Shown here piece by piece: positions 16,808-26,204 of a DNA stretch of 64,000 bases. Each line of letters begins with the position of its first letter. Positions within the stretch are counted from its first letter, which is position 1. Source of the DNA: Promethearchaeota archaeon (GTDB lineage Archaea; Asgardarchaeota; Lokiarchaeia; Sigyniarchaeales; Promethearchaeaceae); the NCBI GenBank assembly GCA_016933055.1, contig JAFGBS010000004.1, positions 124,001 through 188,000 on the forward strand, read 5' to 3'. The notes below the pieces were generated by a model, which was not told the DNA's origin, made no database searches, and was given only the letters and a program-made list of their open reading frames with translations. The translations under genes and the position numbers were made by a program.

Positions 16808-19150
16808 ATGATGATGAGTACACTAACTACTATTGAGGAAATTCAAAAACAACTAACACTGATATTGGGATTCTCTGGAAAAGAAAATTTAGATGTAGGG
16901 GAAATTATTGGTGTAGGGAAACTGACCAAAGAAAAAACCCATGAACTTGTGTTAAAAGTATTGGAATACCTTAAAGCCTATAATGCCATGCTGCGTGATT
17001 ATTCTGGGACGGAAATTTATTCCATCGAATTTGAACTTAAGAACTTCATGCCAAAACGTGAATCTCTAAAACTGTTACCTGAATCTATGATCTTAATTCC
17101 AAGAGAGTATAAAGAAACCAATACCATCATTCTTGCCTTGACTTATACAACTAGTTTATTAGATATGGACAAATCACAAGATTCCGTAGAAAAAATCTCC
17201 AAGTTATTCTTCGAAATATTGGAAATGACTCAACGCCCCGAACTTAATCAGCATGAAAAAACTGCTGTATTAACTAAATTTGCAAAAAGATTTGCACGAA
17301 AGGTTCAAGGAGAGTTGTTAGAACGTTCATGGAATAAGAAATTAATAGGCATAAGAACCGCTTCAGCAGATGATGAAATTAATTTAGAACCTTTTGGAGA
17401 AGTACAATCAAAATATAAGATCAAATGGAACCATACGGAACGGGATATTACCACTGAATCCCCCACTTATCGTAATCTTCAATTCACCCTACCCGATGAG
17501 GAACAGTTAAATCATATGAAATGGCAAATATCTGGTCCTAGTGGGTATTATATCGCTCAAAAAACGATAGATTTGGGAGTAAAGTTATTAAACATCGCGA
17601 ACACGGGGAGTATTAATGAAACTCAAGTCGGAATTGTAAAAACAATTATTGAAGAATTGGACTTTCGACTTGGATCTATTACTCATTTAAGCTCATATGA
17701 AGAAATTTTAATAGAAATCAAGCGCCATTTGCGTGAAATTAAAGACATTTTCATAGAGTTTAATCAAAAATTGGACAGATTCTTGCGATCTGGTTATAAT
17801 GGCAACATTGACGACATAGTTCGAAAGATTAAGGAACTGTTTATTGGCATAGATCCCTCCAAGAAAAAATGCATAGCTGACATTCTTAAAACTCAACTCA
17901 GCATAATTTATGAATGTGATATCAATGACCGAAATCAAGTAAGACTTATGGAAATTTCCCCTTGTATAAATTATTTTTACCAAATGATGGAAGCTTCTTT
18001 TTCGTTGTTAGAACCCAATGTGGAACGTTTTTTATCATATAACCATTTATTAAAACTGTTTTACAGATACGTAGATAATTTAATTGAAGCATTTGAACTT
18101 GAACAAACTCCCGCAAAATCATTGGGAGAAAGATATATCTCTAAATTTGCAGAGCAATTGATAATCAATCTTCATGAACGAATTATAAATAATCCGTTTT
18201 ATGTCCGTTATAACCATCAAATACTTAATGATGAATTCAAAAACATTATTCACACTACCGTGGAAAACTATGTTGATAATATCCCTATCCATCCCGAAGA
18301 TTTAATAAGATTCACAGAAATCATGCTAAATAAATATCGAGATAAAGTACAATCGCATTTAGAGGTTTTAAAATACGCAAGAGGACAATTAGAATTTCTC
18401 CTCAGTTATATTTTGCGATTCAACACATTAAATCGTTTTTTGAACGAACTTGATGAGGATAAGAGTTCACCAACATCTGAAATTTCTTTTCAGTTTTTTC
18501 AATTCTTACGAAAGAGAATAGGTGCTCTAGACATCGAATGGAAACATTACCTCTTGGAACTGATCACTGAATATCAACAATATGTGCGTTCTGTACCAAA
18601 TTTTGAGCTATGGTCGAAGTACCATCATGTAAGTAATCTTGTGGAATACTTGCGCACTTCCATACAAGAAAATATCGAACCGGATCGATTCATCAACATT
18701 TTGGACAGTTATATTGCCAAAATTGAAGATCCATCAGAAAAAGAAATAATGTTGTTAGTGTTTGAGCAATATGAATATAGTTTAGGCATAATAGAAGATT
18801 TTCCAACATATGTAAAACAAAAAATGTTGAAAATATTAACTCAATTGGACTATAAGATGGAATCATGTGCTCCTAAAACTTATCTCCGTCCTGATTTCAT
18901 ATTTTCTCATAATTCCACTATGGATTTATCGCATTTACACACAAAATTGGATTTTTTTAAATTTGTTTATGAATTTGAGCTGAAATATTTTTCAAAATTA
19001 ATTGCACGACCGGTTTGTTTGAAACTAATAAACCGGGACCAGATAGAATATGACCAACCTCTTATCTATAGTATGGATTTCAAGTTTTGGGAGAGTTTCT
19101 ATAAGGTGAGCTTATCAAATAACTGGTTTCAAATCCGATCCAAATATTAG
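16808..19150 (+). CDS. Large helical protein of unknown function, first of a tandem pair (780 aa)
   Basis: I do not recognise this family. It is predicted by eye to be almost entirely alpha-helical, without membrane segments, Walker motifs, cysteine clusters or a signal peptide. Length and composition (many charged amphipathic helices, aromatic-rich C-terminus) suggest a scaffold or a helical-repeat protein. It begins with three successive Met codons. The next gene encodes another unknown helical protein of almost equal length (786 residues) 12 bases downstream, so they probably form a complex or are ancient duplicates. The 212-base divergent gap upstream must hold its promoter. Confidence 0.7.
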   Translation: MMMSTLTTIEEIQKQLTLILGFSGKENLDVGEIIGVGKLTKEKTHELVLKVLEYLKAYNAMLRDYSGTEIYSIEFELKNFMPKRESLKLLPESMILIPREYKETNTIILALTYTTSLLDMDKSQDSVEKISKLFFEILEMTQRPELNQHEKTAVLTKFAKRFARKVQGELLERSWNKKLIGIRTASADDEINLEPFGEVQSKYKIKWNHTERDITTESPTYRNLQFTLPDEEQLNHMKWQISGPSGYYIAQKTIDLGVKLLNIANTGSINETQVGIVKTIIEELDFRLGSITHLSSYEEILIEIKRHLREIKDIFIEFNQKLDRFLRSGYNGNIDDIVRKIKELFIGIDPSKKKCIADILKTQLSIIYECDINDRNQVRLMEISPCINYFYQMMEASFSLLEPNVERFLSYNHLLKLFYRYVDNLIEAFELEQTPAKSLGERYISKFAEQLIINLHERIINNPFYVRYNHQILNDEFKNIIHTTVENYVDNIPIHPEDLIRFTEIMLNKYRDKVQSHLEVLKYARGQLEFLLSYILRFNTLNRFLNELDEDKSSPTSEISFQFFQFLRKRIGALDIEWKHYLLELITEYQQYVRSVPNFELWSKYHHVSNLVEYLRTSIQENIEPDRFINILDSYIAKIEDPSEKEIMLLVFEQYEYSLGIIEDFPTYVKQKMLKILTQLDYKMESCAPKTYLRPDFIFSHNSTMDLSHLHTKLDFFKFVYEFELKYFSKLIARPVCLKLINRDQIEYDQPLIYSMDFKFWESFYKVSLSNNWFQIRSKY

Positions 19151-19162
19151 GAGGAAAAAAAA

Positions 19163-21523
19163 ATGATCGATGGAATAAGAAGACGAGAAACTGCTGAGGA
19201 ATCTGCTGATGTGTTTTTTCAGACAACAAAACGAATAATATCGCATTTTCGACGAGAAGAGGGTAAAAATAAAATTTATGAATTATGTGGAAAAGAAAAC
19301 ACACTCACAAATTTATTAATTGCATCCTCAGTAGTGCAAGCGTTCGATTACTGGGGGATCCACACTAAAGATCCGTTGGATACTAATGTTAGTTCCCTTA
19401 AATTGGACTTAATTGAAAAAACAGAAAAAAAAGAAATCTATAATGAATTTTCCTCCCTCGTTAAAGATACAATCGATTACGAAATCAAACTTTTAGAGTA
19501 TGAAAATTCTTTACTGAAAAAATGTGTAAACACAATCATCACTCTCCAAGGAGAAATACATGATAAAGAACGAGAAGAGATTTCTAAAGCCCTAGAGAAT
19601 CAACTCAATCAAATCCTCTTCAAATTTCCCATAGTATATTTCTATGATTATACAGGAGATCTTTTGGGTATTTCCAAGGAAGTAAGACGAAAAATAATCA
19701 AGGAATCTTCAGCTTTTAAACCTATAGGGAGAGCAATTGAAGAAGAATTAATTGAAGAAGAAAATATCGATCAATATCTAGAATTATCGGTTTTAAATGG
19801 TGTTCAAAGTGAGATGAGAACTAAATTCGAATTTGAGAATGTGAGAGAACTCAAAATTGAAACAATTCCAATGCATCTTATTTTAAACCAAATCTTGAGG
19901 AATCTATTGGAAGTTTTCCCCACTTCAACTTTAGGACTGGAAGCTTTTCAACATGCAATAAAGTTTCGAGAAGAATTAACAGCCAATTTTTCTCAGACCA
20001 ATAAACGAAAACGTGACTATGAATCATTTGAAAAAAATATTTTAGATCTCATTCAAGATGAATTATCCAAGATCAGCATTGAAAAAACAGCCAATTATAT
20101 AATTTATTTTCTTGAATGTTTGTTAGAATACAATTTTAATGAAATAACATCGTTGTTCAATCGGCTTGGAGTTATGGATATTCCCGAATTTGTGAATTTA
20201 TTTTCTGTAGATAAAAAACGAGTCAATCAAATCCTCAAAACCTATGGAATAAACAAAATGGATTTAATCAAAATTGGAAATCCTGTGAATAATCCATTAT
20301 CAAATGCAGAATCTGAGTTAGTTAAAATCAAGCAATCCAATCCCCAACTCCAGAATATTACCTTACAAGATTTATTGGACACAGGGGATCACGAATATAA
20401 TAATGTTATATCGGACATAGCCAGTCGAATTGGTATGAGTACAATAGATCTGCGAAAGTTCTATCATAAAAAATTACGTATCGAACAACGAATTCTCAAT
20501 GAAACCCCAATTACAAACTTATCCTCGATGATTCTTTTCTACGATCATGATGATATCTTATCGAATTTATGCAGAGAAGTGTATTTCCAAATGCTAGCAA
20601 AGATAACTAGGCAAATCAGCAGAATTTTGGAAACTTACAACAAAGTAAAGGAAGATCAATCCCGTTATCTTACTGCCTTAAAAAAATTGCATGAACATAG
20701 TGAAGACCAACAATGGGTGGTAGTAAAAATAGAAGAGTTGATAATTCAACGAATCACAAATCGACAAAAAGAACTAACAACAATCTTTGATGCAGATCGG
20801 GACCCATTCTTGGTGAACGGGTTTATTTTAGCTAGATTTTTGGATACGAAATTATCAGATGCTACAAAAATGTTAGAAACTCAACCCAGTTCCATTTATT
20901 CTGGTATTAAAGAATTACGTCTTCCTTCCGATATGATTTCTCCCATTTCATATAGCTTAGCATACGATTTACTGGAACGTTATAAAATGCTTCATGAGAA
21001 GAGAAAACTACAAGTTGAAGAAGCTAAACGGAGTGAATTTCTCAAAAGAAAACAAATCAAGGACAAAATCAGAGAAGATCAAAATCTGCATACCTTAGAT
21101 TGGATTGAACGACGAGTTACATCAAGCATGATGCGAATTACATCTAAAGGAATCACTCCAACTACATTATATTGGAATGAAGAAAAAGATGGTAAAACAT
21201 GTTCAGAAAATATGAAAAAACATAGTGAGTTAGGTACAAAAAGTACTATGGAGTTATTTACTGATTATTTCTATTTTGCAGTATCATGTATCAAAAAACA
21301 ATGGCCCGAATTCATATTGGATTCTCGAGATTCAATTAAAGATGAAGTTTATGCAATTATTTCTCAAGAATTATCTAAGAGAATAGGAAAAATCCCTACC
21401 GAGGAAGAAATTGATTCGGAAATAATTGAAGGGGAACGTTGGACTATTGCAAATCAATTATCAGACAGGATCGGAAAACAACTAGACAAAGTACTGTATC
21501 AAAAATTCAAAAAACACTTATGA
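19163..21523 (+). CDS. Large helical protein of unknown function, second of the pair (786 aa)
   Basis: Unrecognised. Mostly helical and strongly charged, with a long basic helix at about residues 610-640 (EKRKLQVEEAKRSEFLKRKQ). It lacks membrane segments and nucleotide-binding motifs. A strong ribosome site (AGGAGG) lies 8-9 bases before the ATG, only 12 bases after the stop of the 780-residue neighbour, so expression is coupled. I saw no clear sequence repeats shared with that neighbour by eye. A small membrane protein gene follows 81 bases later and may belong to the same unit. Confidence 0.7.
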   Translation: MIDGIRRRETAEESADVFFQTTKRIISHFRREEGKNKIYELCGKENTLTNLLIASSVVQAFDYWGIHTKDPLDTNVSSLKLDLIEKTEKKEIYNEFSSLVKDTIDYEIKLLEYENSLLKKCVNTIITLQGEIHDKEREEISKALENQLNQILFKFPIVYFYDYTGDLLGISKEVRRKIIKESSAFKPIGRAIEEELIEEENIDQYLELSVLNGVQSEMRTKFEFENVRELKIETIPMHLILNQILRNLLEVFPTSTLGLEAFQHAIKFREELTANFSQTNKRKRDYESFEKNILDLIQDELSKISIEKTANYIIYFLECLLEYNFNEITSLFNRLGVMDIPEFVNLFSVDKKRVNQILKTYGINKMDLIKIGNPVNNPLSNAESELVKIKQSNPQLQNITLQDLLDTGDHEYNNVISDIASRIGMSTIDLRKFYHKKLRIEQRILNETPITNLSSMILFYDHDDILSNLCREVYFQMLAKITRQISRILETYNKVKEDQSRYLTALKKLHEHSEDQQWVVVKIEELIIQRITNRQKELTTIFDADRDPFLVNGFILARFLDTKLSDATKMLETQPSSIYSGIKELRLPSDMISPISYSLAYDLLERYKMLHEKRKLQVEEAKRSEFLKRKQIKDKIREDQNLHTLDWIERRVTSSMMRITSKGITPTTLYWNEEKDGKTCSENMKKHSELGTKSTMELFTDYFYFAVSCIKKQWPEFILDSRDSIKDEVYAIISQELSKRIGKIPTEEEIDSEIIEGERWTIANQLSDRIGKQLDKVLYQKFKKHL

Positions 21524-21604
21524 TCTTTATTCAAGGAAATGAACCAAGATGTTTTAAACGAAGAAATCTTGAGTTTTTCATAATTCATTTGGTTGTGACC
21601 TATT

Positions 21605-21916
21605 TTGGCAAATTCTTTTCAAAAATTAATTGATGGAATTAGATCTAATTTATCTCTTATTGTTAAAGGAGTGTTTTCCGGCATCTTTTTAATACTAGGC
21701 CCATTACTTGCTATGTTGGTGAGAATTGGAGAGGCAGATATCGGAATTATCATAACCGTCGGGATGATTTCTGAAGTAATCGGTCTTATGTTATTCTGGT
21801 TAATAATCAGAACCGAATATTTAGCGGGATTAGATCCTGAAGAACGAAAGGCAACTTTCTTTGAAAAAATTCGATCAAAATTATTCAGTAAAGAATCTAA
21901 GAAATCTCAAGAATAG
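21605..21916 (+). CDS. Small membrane protein with two transmembrane segments
   Basis: A 103-residue protein of unknown function. Two hydrophobic segments are visible at about residues 18-40 (VKGVFSGIFLILGPLLAMLV) and 45-67 (IGIIITVGMISEVIGLMLFW), with a basic, charged C-terminal tail (ERKATFFEKIRSKLFSKESKK). The start codon is TTG; no ATG fits upstream of the first membrane segment. It follows the two large helical genes on the same strand. It might anchor them to the membrane, but nothing but position supports that. Confidence 0.6.
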   Translation: MANSFQKLIDGIRSNLSLIVKGVFSGIFLILGPLLAMLVRIGEADIGIIITVGMISEVIGLMLFWLIIRTEYLAGLDPEERKATFFEKIRSKLFSKESKKSQE

Positions 21917-21930
21917 GAAAAAGGCATCTA

Positions 21931-22752
21931 TCAATAAGGGATGTTTTTAATACCCACAAGATAGGCTACAATATTGGCAATGAGAGCCATACTGGGTGTG
22001 AATATCGCAATAAACACTAACACCGTCAAGAATGTCCAATTTAGAATAACGAAAGGGATGGATAGTAATATGGCAGGAGCAATGAAATCTAATTGATCCA
22101 CACCCCACAGTGGTTCACCTCTGTTTTTATTTAATCGACGTTTTAACCATGAGCCGATAAGATCCCCTACCGCAGCACCATAAGATATTAACACTATCCG
22201 AGGAATCAATCGTAATAGACCGAACCATAGGGTTTCATGCAGTCGTGCACCCGTCATATACACCTTAAAAATGTTCACTGCAACATCAGGAGGAATATCA
22301 AATAATACGTATTCTCTTTGCCCTCCAAAAAATGCAATAATAGTATTTTCAATTCCTTCCCATGTAAAAAAGAAGATAGAATGGATAATCAATGCAATTA
22401 AAATGCCGAAAATTGGTCCTAAGATAAATCCTCGGATGGTTTTACCAGGTCCGAATAAACGATTTCCATCTTCACAAATAATTTCTTTATCTAACGGTTT
22501 TCCTCCTTTACCAAATAATAACATACCAGCATTAGATAAATATGCAGGCATGATCAGAACGATTTGTAAAATTAAAACACAAGTCCAATCATTGAGGTTC
22601 CATATGATATGATAAAACAATAATTGTCCAATAAACAACAATAAGAAGATACCACAAAGCACTAACGCCTTAGTTTTCCACCGTTTCTCTTGTGGATTCA
22701 ATTTACGGGCATTTCTAGTGTTGGCTTCTGAGAAAAATTCGTTATCTTTCAT
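21931..22752 (-). CDS. carS: CDP-archaeol synthase
   Basis: Integral membrane enzyme that activates digeranylgeranylglyceryl phosphate with CTP in archaeal phospholipid synthesis. Diagnostic blocks: AYLSNAGMLLFGKGGKPLD, then GNRLFGPGKTIRGF, then GAAVGDLIGSWLKRRLN, then DQLDF before the final hydrophobic segments. At about 273 residues it is much longer than the ~170-180 residues usual for CarS, with an extra N-terminal membrane segment and an inserted stretch of about 50 residues (around 125-175). The frame opens four codons earlier with TTG; ATG 22752 is taken as start. Convergent with the small membrane protein gene. Confidence 0.9.
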   Translation of the reverse strand: MKDNEFFSEANTRNARKLNPQEKRWKTKALVLCGIFLLLFIGQLLFYHIIWNLNDWTCVLILQIVLIMPAYLSNAGMLLFGKGGKPLDKEIICEDGNRLFGPGKTIRGFILGPIFGILIALIIHSIFFFTWEGIENTIIAFFGGQREYVLFDIPPDVAVNIFKVYMTGARLHETLWFGLLRLIPRIVLISYGAAVGDLIGSWLKRRLNKNRGEPLWGVDQLDFIAPAILLSIPFVILNWTFLTVLVFIAIFTPSMALIANIVAYLVGIKNIPY

Positions 22753-22828
22753 TAGTTCACTCAACTGTTTATTTTCTTTGAATTAAATCGAGTAAAAATA
22801 TTTTTGTTTTATAGAAATTATCTGGAAT

Positions 22829-24061
22829 TCATGCTTTTTCCTGGTCTTTCCGTTTTTTGAGTTTTAATGCCGTAAAAATCCCTTTTTCCTTAATCACTTT
22901 TTTTGTTAAATCCCCCTCGGTCATTGAAAAGAATTTTCGTCCAAATTTCTTCACTTTTTCCCAATCTATTGGGATAGCTAATCCAGGACCGTCCGGTAAC
23001 TCTAAAAATCCATCGTTCGGCATAATAGGTTCGGTTAAAATTCCATCTCGATATCGAGGTTCCCAAGATCCTGGTTCATAAGGGAATTCTAATGGATGAG
23101 TATAATCAGAAAGTGCAAATAAATGCATATTAATCCATTGACCGACACCATTTGTCCACGTATGCGGTGAGTATGATAATTGAGGATCATTATTACATGC
23201 GTTAATCACTTTCAAAGTATCAAAAATTCCAAATACGGTACAATCTGGTTGGTACAGATCATAACTGCCGAAATGTAAAAACATACGTGCTTCATGCCAA
23301 CCAGCATTTAATTCGGCACCAGCTATCTTTGTTTTTTTGCTAAAATGACGCAATTCTGCTAGTTCTTCATACATGTGCATCTCTAAGGGTTCTTCTAACC
23401 ATTCGATGTTACTTTTTTCTACCTGATCGATGAAATCTTTTGCTCTTTGCAGTGACCATGCAGGAGTTCGTTCCACAATCGTAACTCTCCATCCTTGATT
23501 CGCATCAACCCCTAATCGGATGGAAGGATTGACCAATAAGCGAGTTTGATTTATCACGTTAACATCTTCTTGCAAAGTCTTCGCATGGATCCGCAATTTT
23601 ACTGCATGATATCCCTCCTCATGTGCAGTTTTTATTATTTCTGAGTGATCCTTAGGACGACACACTTCACCCGTACTCCAATACACAGGAATTGACTTAT
23701 TTTGACCTCCGAGTAATTTCCACACTGGAATTCCTTGCATTTGCGCTTGAATATCGTAAAAAGCAGCTTCCATCCAAAAATTACGCCACCCAAGAAAACT
23801 TCCTTCAATAATTCGTTGATGACCTAACTCTATGTCAGTTGGATCCAATCCCAATAAATATGGAGCTAAAAGCCCCCCCAATCCCCCTCTCTCATCCCCA
23901 AAAGCGACACCTGCTGCCAATCCTGTAAATCCGTCATCTGTAGACAATCTTAGAAGAGTGAATCTATTATGAGTTTGAGGATACCCTGGGATCCAAGCGG
24001 GGTAAAACGGTTTTTTTAGTGGAATATTGATGTGCCACAATTCTACTTTAGTGATTTTCAT
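22829..24061 (-). CDS. Enolase-superfamily (mandelate racemase type) enzyme, probable sugar-acid dehydratase
   Basis: A 410-residue enzyme with the capping domain (about 1-125) and the barrel of the mandelate racemase group. Metal ligands are the Asp of VDANQGW, the second Glu region of EWLEEPLE and the Glu of GAELN. The base candidates are the Lys/Arg of VKLRIH and the His of SPHTW. Such enzymes abstract the alpha proton of acids such as fuconate, rhamnonate or gluconate and lose water. The substrate cannot be fixed from sequence. A sugar-catabolism-like block lies about 7 kb away (32-40 kb). The basic tail (about the last 25 residues) is unusual. Confidence 0.8.
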   Translation of the reverse strand: MKITKVELWHINIPLKKPFYPAWIPGYPQTHNRFTLLRLSTDDGFTGLAAGVAFGDERGGLGGLLAPYLLGLDPTDIELGHQRIIEGSFLGWRNFWMEAAFYDIQAQMQGIPVWKLLGGQNKSIPVYWSTGEVCRPKDHSEIIKTAHEEGYHAVKLRIHAKTLQEDVNVINQTRLLVNPSIRLGVDANQGWRVTIVERTPAWSLQRAKDFIDQVEKSNIEWLEEPLEMHMYEELAELRHFSKKTKIAGAELNAGWHEARMFLHFGSYDLYQPDCTVFGIFDTLKVINACNNDPQLSYSPHTWTNGVGQWINMHLFALSDYTHPLEFPYEPGSWEPRYRDGILTEPIMPNDGFLELPDGPGLAIPIDWEKVKKFGRKFFSMTEGDLTKKVIKEKGIFTALKLKKRKDQEKA

Positions 24062-24130
24062 TATTCAACAGATCCCATTGGAATCTAATTACTTAAAAAA
24101 GTTTAGAGACTTTTAACAATTCCATTCAAG

Positions 24131-25285
24131 TTAATTGCTGCGGAGGATGTGGAGAAGCGTTTGTGGAATGTCCTTGTAATCAGAAACCGGATAAAATTTT
24201 CCATGACCCGCTTCCGCAATATTTCTGCAAATTTTTAATCCCTCATAATGCAACTTCTTCGGGGGCGGCATAGCGATAACATGAAGTTTTGGATAATTTT
24301 TTGCAATTAATGATGGATTTTTCCCCCGATTATAGTTTCCATCGGTAATAAGGATACCGAACTTCTTCTTTCCCTTTACTTTATGTAGCTCGTTTAGTCC
24401 TCTTTTTAACGCATTTTCAATATTGGTGAATCCCACTGCTTCGGAATCTAGAATCTCATCGATCAATTTTGAAATGGGGGTCTTGGATATCTCTTCATTA
24501 ATTGCTTTCAACACCATGGAATTGGAATTAAAGAGAATAATGGCAAATCTATGTTTCCGCATGGTATAAGTCAGAATACTGGTTGTAAGAGCTGCATTCA
24601 CTAAAGATCTTCCATACATTGATCCACTAGTGTCTAATATCAGAACGATTGTTTTCTTCAGTTGATTTCGTTCTACTCCCACTATATCTTGATAAGTAAT
24701 ATATCGATACTCTCCTTTTTCTAAAACGTTCGTAAATGTTTGATTTAAATCAAATTCCACCATTCCCGGATAATACGGTACTCGAACTCGTTCCATTCCT
24801 TTCTCTATTCCTCGTCCTGCAACATGCAAGGTGGTTTTCAGAATAACATTACGAGCTAGTTGACGAAGCAATGTCTTGTACTTCTTCGGGGCTATTGTTC
24901 TGACCATAAAGAAGATATTGAGAAGAACCGTCCCCTTGGATTGAGATTCCATTTCGGAAAAAAAAGATGTACCTTCATTCGTGAAAAGAGCACTTGATGC
25001 AGCAAAAATATTCGTTTTTAGTAATGCCATAATCGCCTTTGGATTCTGGTGCTGAATTGCCAGACTTGTCATTTCCTTTATCTCGGTAAAGGGTAGCGAT
25101 TTACTGAGATTTTCGTAATATGAAGGCTTCTGACTTCCCCGAATGATTGCTGCACTCATCAAGTCCTTATTTGAGGTTCGGTTTGGAATTCTTAGAGTAT
25201 CTTTTTCTCGATCCAATTCTGCTTCATCGGTTGGACTAGAAACCTTGGCAGCTATTAAAAATCCTTTAAAACTGAGTGGACACAA
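24131..25285 (-). CDS. VWA-domain protein, partner of MoxR ATPase
   Basis: A 384-residue protein with an N-terminal helical region and a C-terminal von Willebrand A domain. The metal-ion site is complete: DTSGS at about residue 216, the Thr in GFTNI and the Asp in ITDGN. No membrane segment is seen, so it is probably cytoplasmic. It overlaps the end of the MoxR gene by about 30 bases. MoxR-VWA pairs act as chaperone-like modules that mature metal or cofactor enzymes; the target here is unknown. The first codon is a TTG at 25285; no nearer ATG exists until about residue 43, so the start is uncertain. Confidence 0.82.
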   Translation of the reverse strand: MCPLSFKGFLIAAKVSSPTDEAELDREKDTLRIPNRTSNKDLMSAAIIRGSQKPSYYENLSKSLPFTEIKEMTSLAIQHQNPKAIMALLKTNIFAASSALFTNEGTSFFSEMESQSKGTVLLNIFFMVRTIAPKKYKTLLRQLARNVILKTTLHVAGRGIEKGMERVRVPYYPGMVEFDLNQTFTNVLEKGEYRYITYQDIVGVERNQLKKTIVLILDTSGSMYGRSLVNAALTTSILTYTMRKHRFAIILFNSNSMVLKAINEEISKTPISKLIDEILDSEAVGFTNIENALKRGLNELHKVKGKKKFGILITDGNYNRGKNPSLIAKNYPKLHVIAMPPPKKLHYEGLKICRNIAEAGHGKFYPVSDYKDIPQTLLHILRSN

Positions 25286-26181
25286 TCATGTATTACATCT
25301 TTCAATGAACTTTCAGAACTTTCTTCTAACTCAATTTTTGTGGATAAAGCCATTTCAGCAGCTTCGTACCAAAATTCTACTGTTTCTAGTGGAAGAGCAT
25401 TTGAATGATTGATAATATAGGTTAACATCAATGTTGCTAAGTCTATTCCTGCTCGTATGGATGCAGATCGTTGCAAATTTGGATGGTTTCTTGTGATACG
25501 CGAGATTTTAGCAGCCATAGTTGCGATTTTCTTCAAAATTTCGATTTCCACAATACTCCTTTTTTTTATTCCACTTCCGGTTACGATGAGAAAATCCGTT
25601 AATTTCTGGATTATGATTTCAATCTCTTCTTCTTCGTTTTGATAGGCTAGGTTTAACCACACAAAACGATCCTTTAGAGCCTCTCCGAGGGAGCTCGTAC
25701 CAACATGTGCACGCGGATTAATTGTTGTTATTACCAGGAACCCATTTTTGCTGTACAGTTGTTTCAATTTGGGAATATCTAGAAATCCTTCATCCAATGC
25801 TGATAGAAGAACATTTTGAGTGCTTTCAGGTAATCGATTCAATTCATTAATGAATAAAACATCCCCCGCTTTCATGGCTTTTGACAAAGGACCATATATA
25901 AAGGCATCTTCATTATAACCCTTTTCTAAAACAATTGGAGGATCGAAATATCCCGTTAGAACATGGCTTAATACATCTTCCGATCCATCAACCCGAATAA
26001 AATTTTTATCCATATATGCGGAAAATGCACGTGCAAGAGTTGTTTTCGAGGTACCAATCTCTCCTTCCAACAAAATATTTTTACGTGAATGGTAGGCAAT
26101 TAAAATTTTTTTTAATTCGGCAGACCGACCAACAATTTTGTATTTATGTTGAATTTCGCGCACTTGAGAATCTAAATCCAT
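25255..26181 (-). CDS. MoxR-family AAA+ ATPase
   Basis: AAA+ ATPase thought to remodel client proteins with its VWA partner encoded next. Walker A is GEIGTSKTT (about residues 36-44), Walker B VLFINELNR, and sensor TTINP. The C-terminal lid domain follows. About 308 residues is typical. The frame opens at a TTG four codons earlier; ATG 26181 (MDLDSQVREI) is preferred. The stop lies 12 bases or so before HypF-side sequences end, and the VWA gene overlaps its 3' end, indicating translational coupling. Confidence 0.88.
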   Translation of the reverse strand: MDLDSQVREIQHKYKIVGRSAELKKILIAYHSRKNILLEGEIGTSKTTLARAFSAYMDKNFIRVDGSEDVLSHVLTGYFDPPIVLEKGYNEDAFIYGPLSKAMKAGDVLFINELNRLPESTQNVLLSALDEGFLDIPKLKQLYSKNGFLVITTINPRAHVGTSSLGEALKDRFVWLNLAYQNEEEEIEIIIQKLTDFLIVTGSGIKKRSIVEIEILKKIATMAAKISRITRNHPNLQRSASIRAGIDLATLMLTYIINHSNALPLETVEFWYEAAEMALSTKIELEESSESSLKDVIHDCVHSVLKDF

Positions 26182-26204
26182 AGGTGTTACCAATGTACCT
26201 AAAC

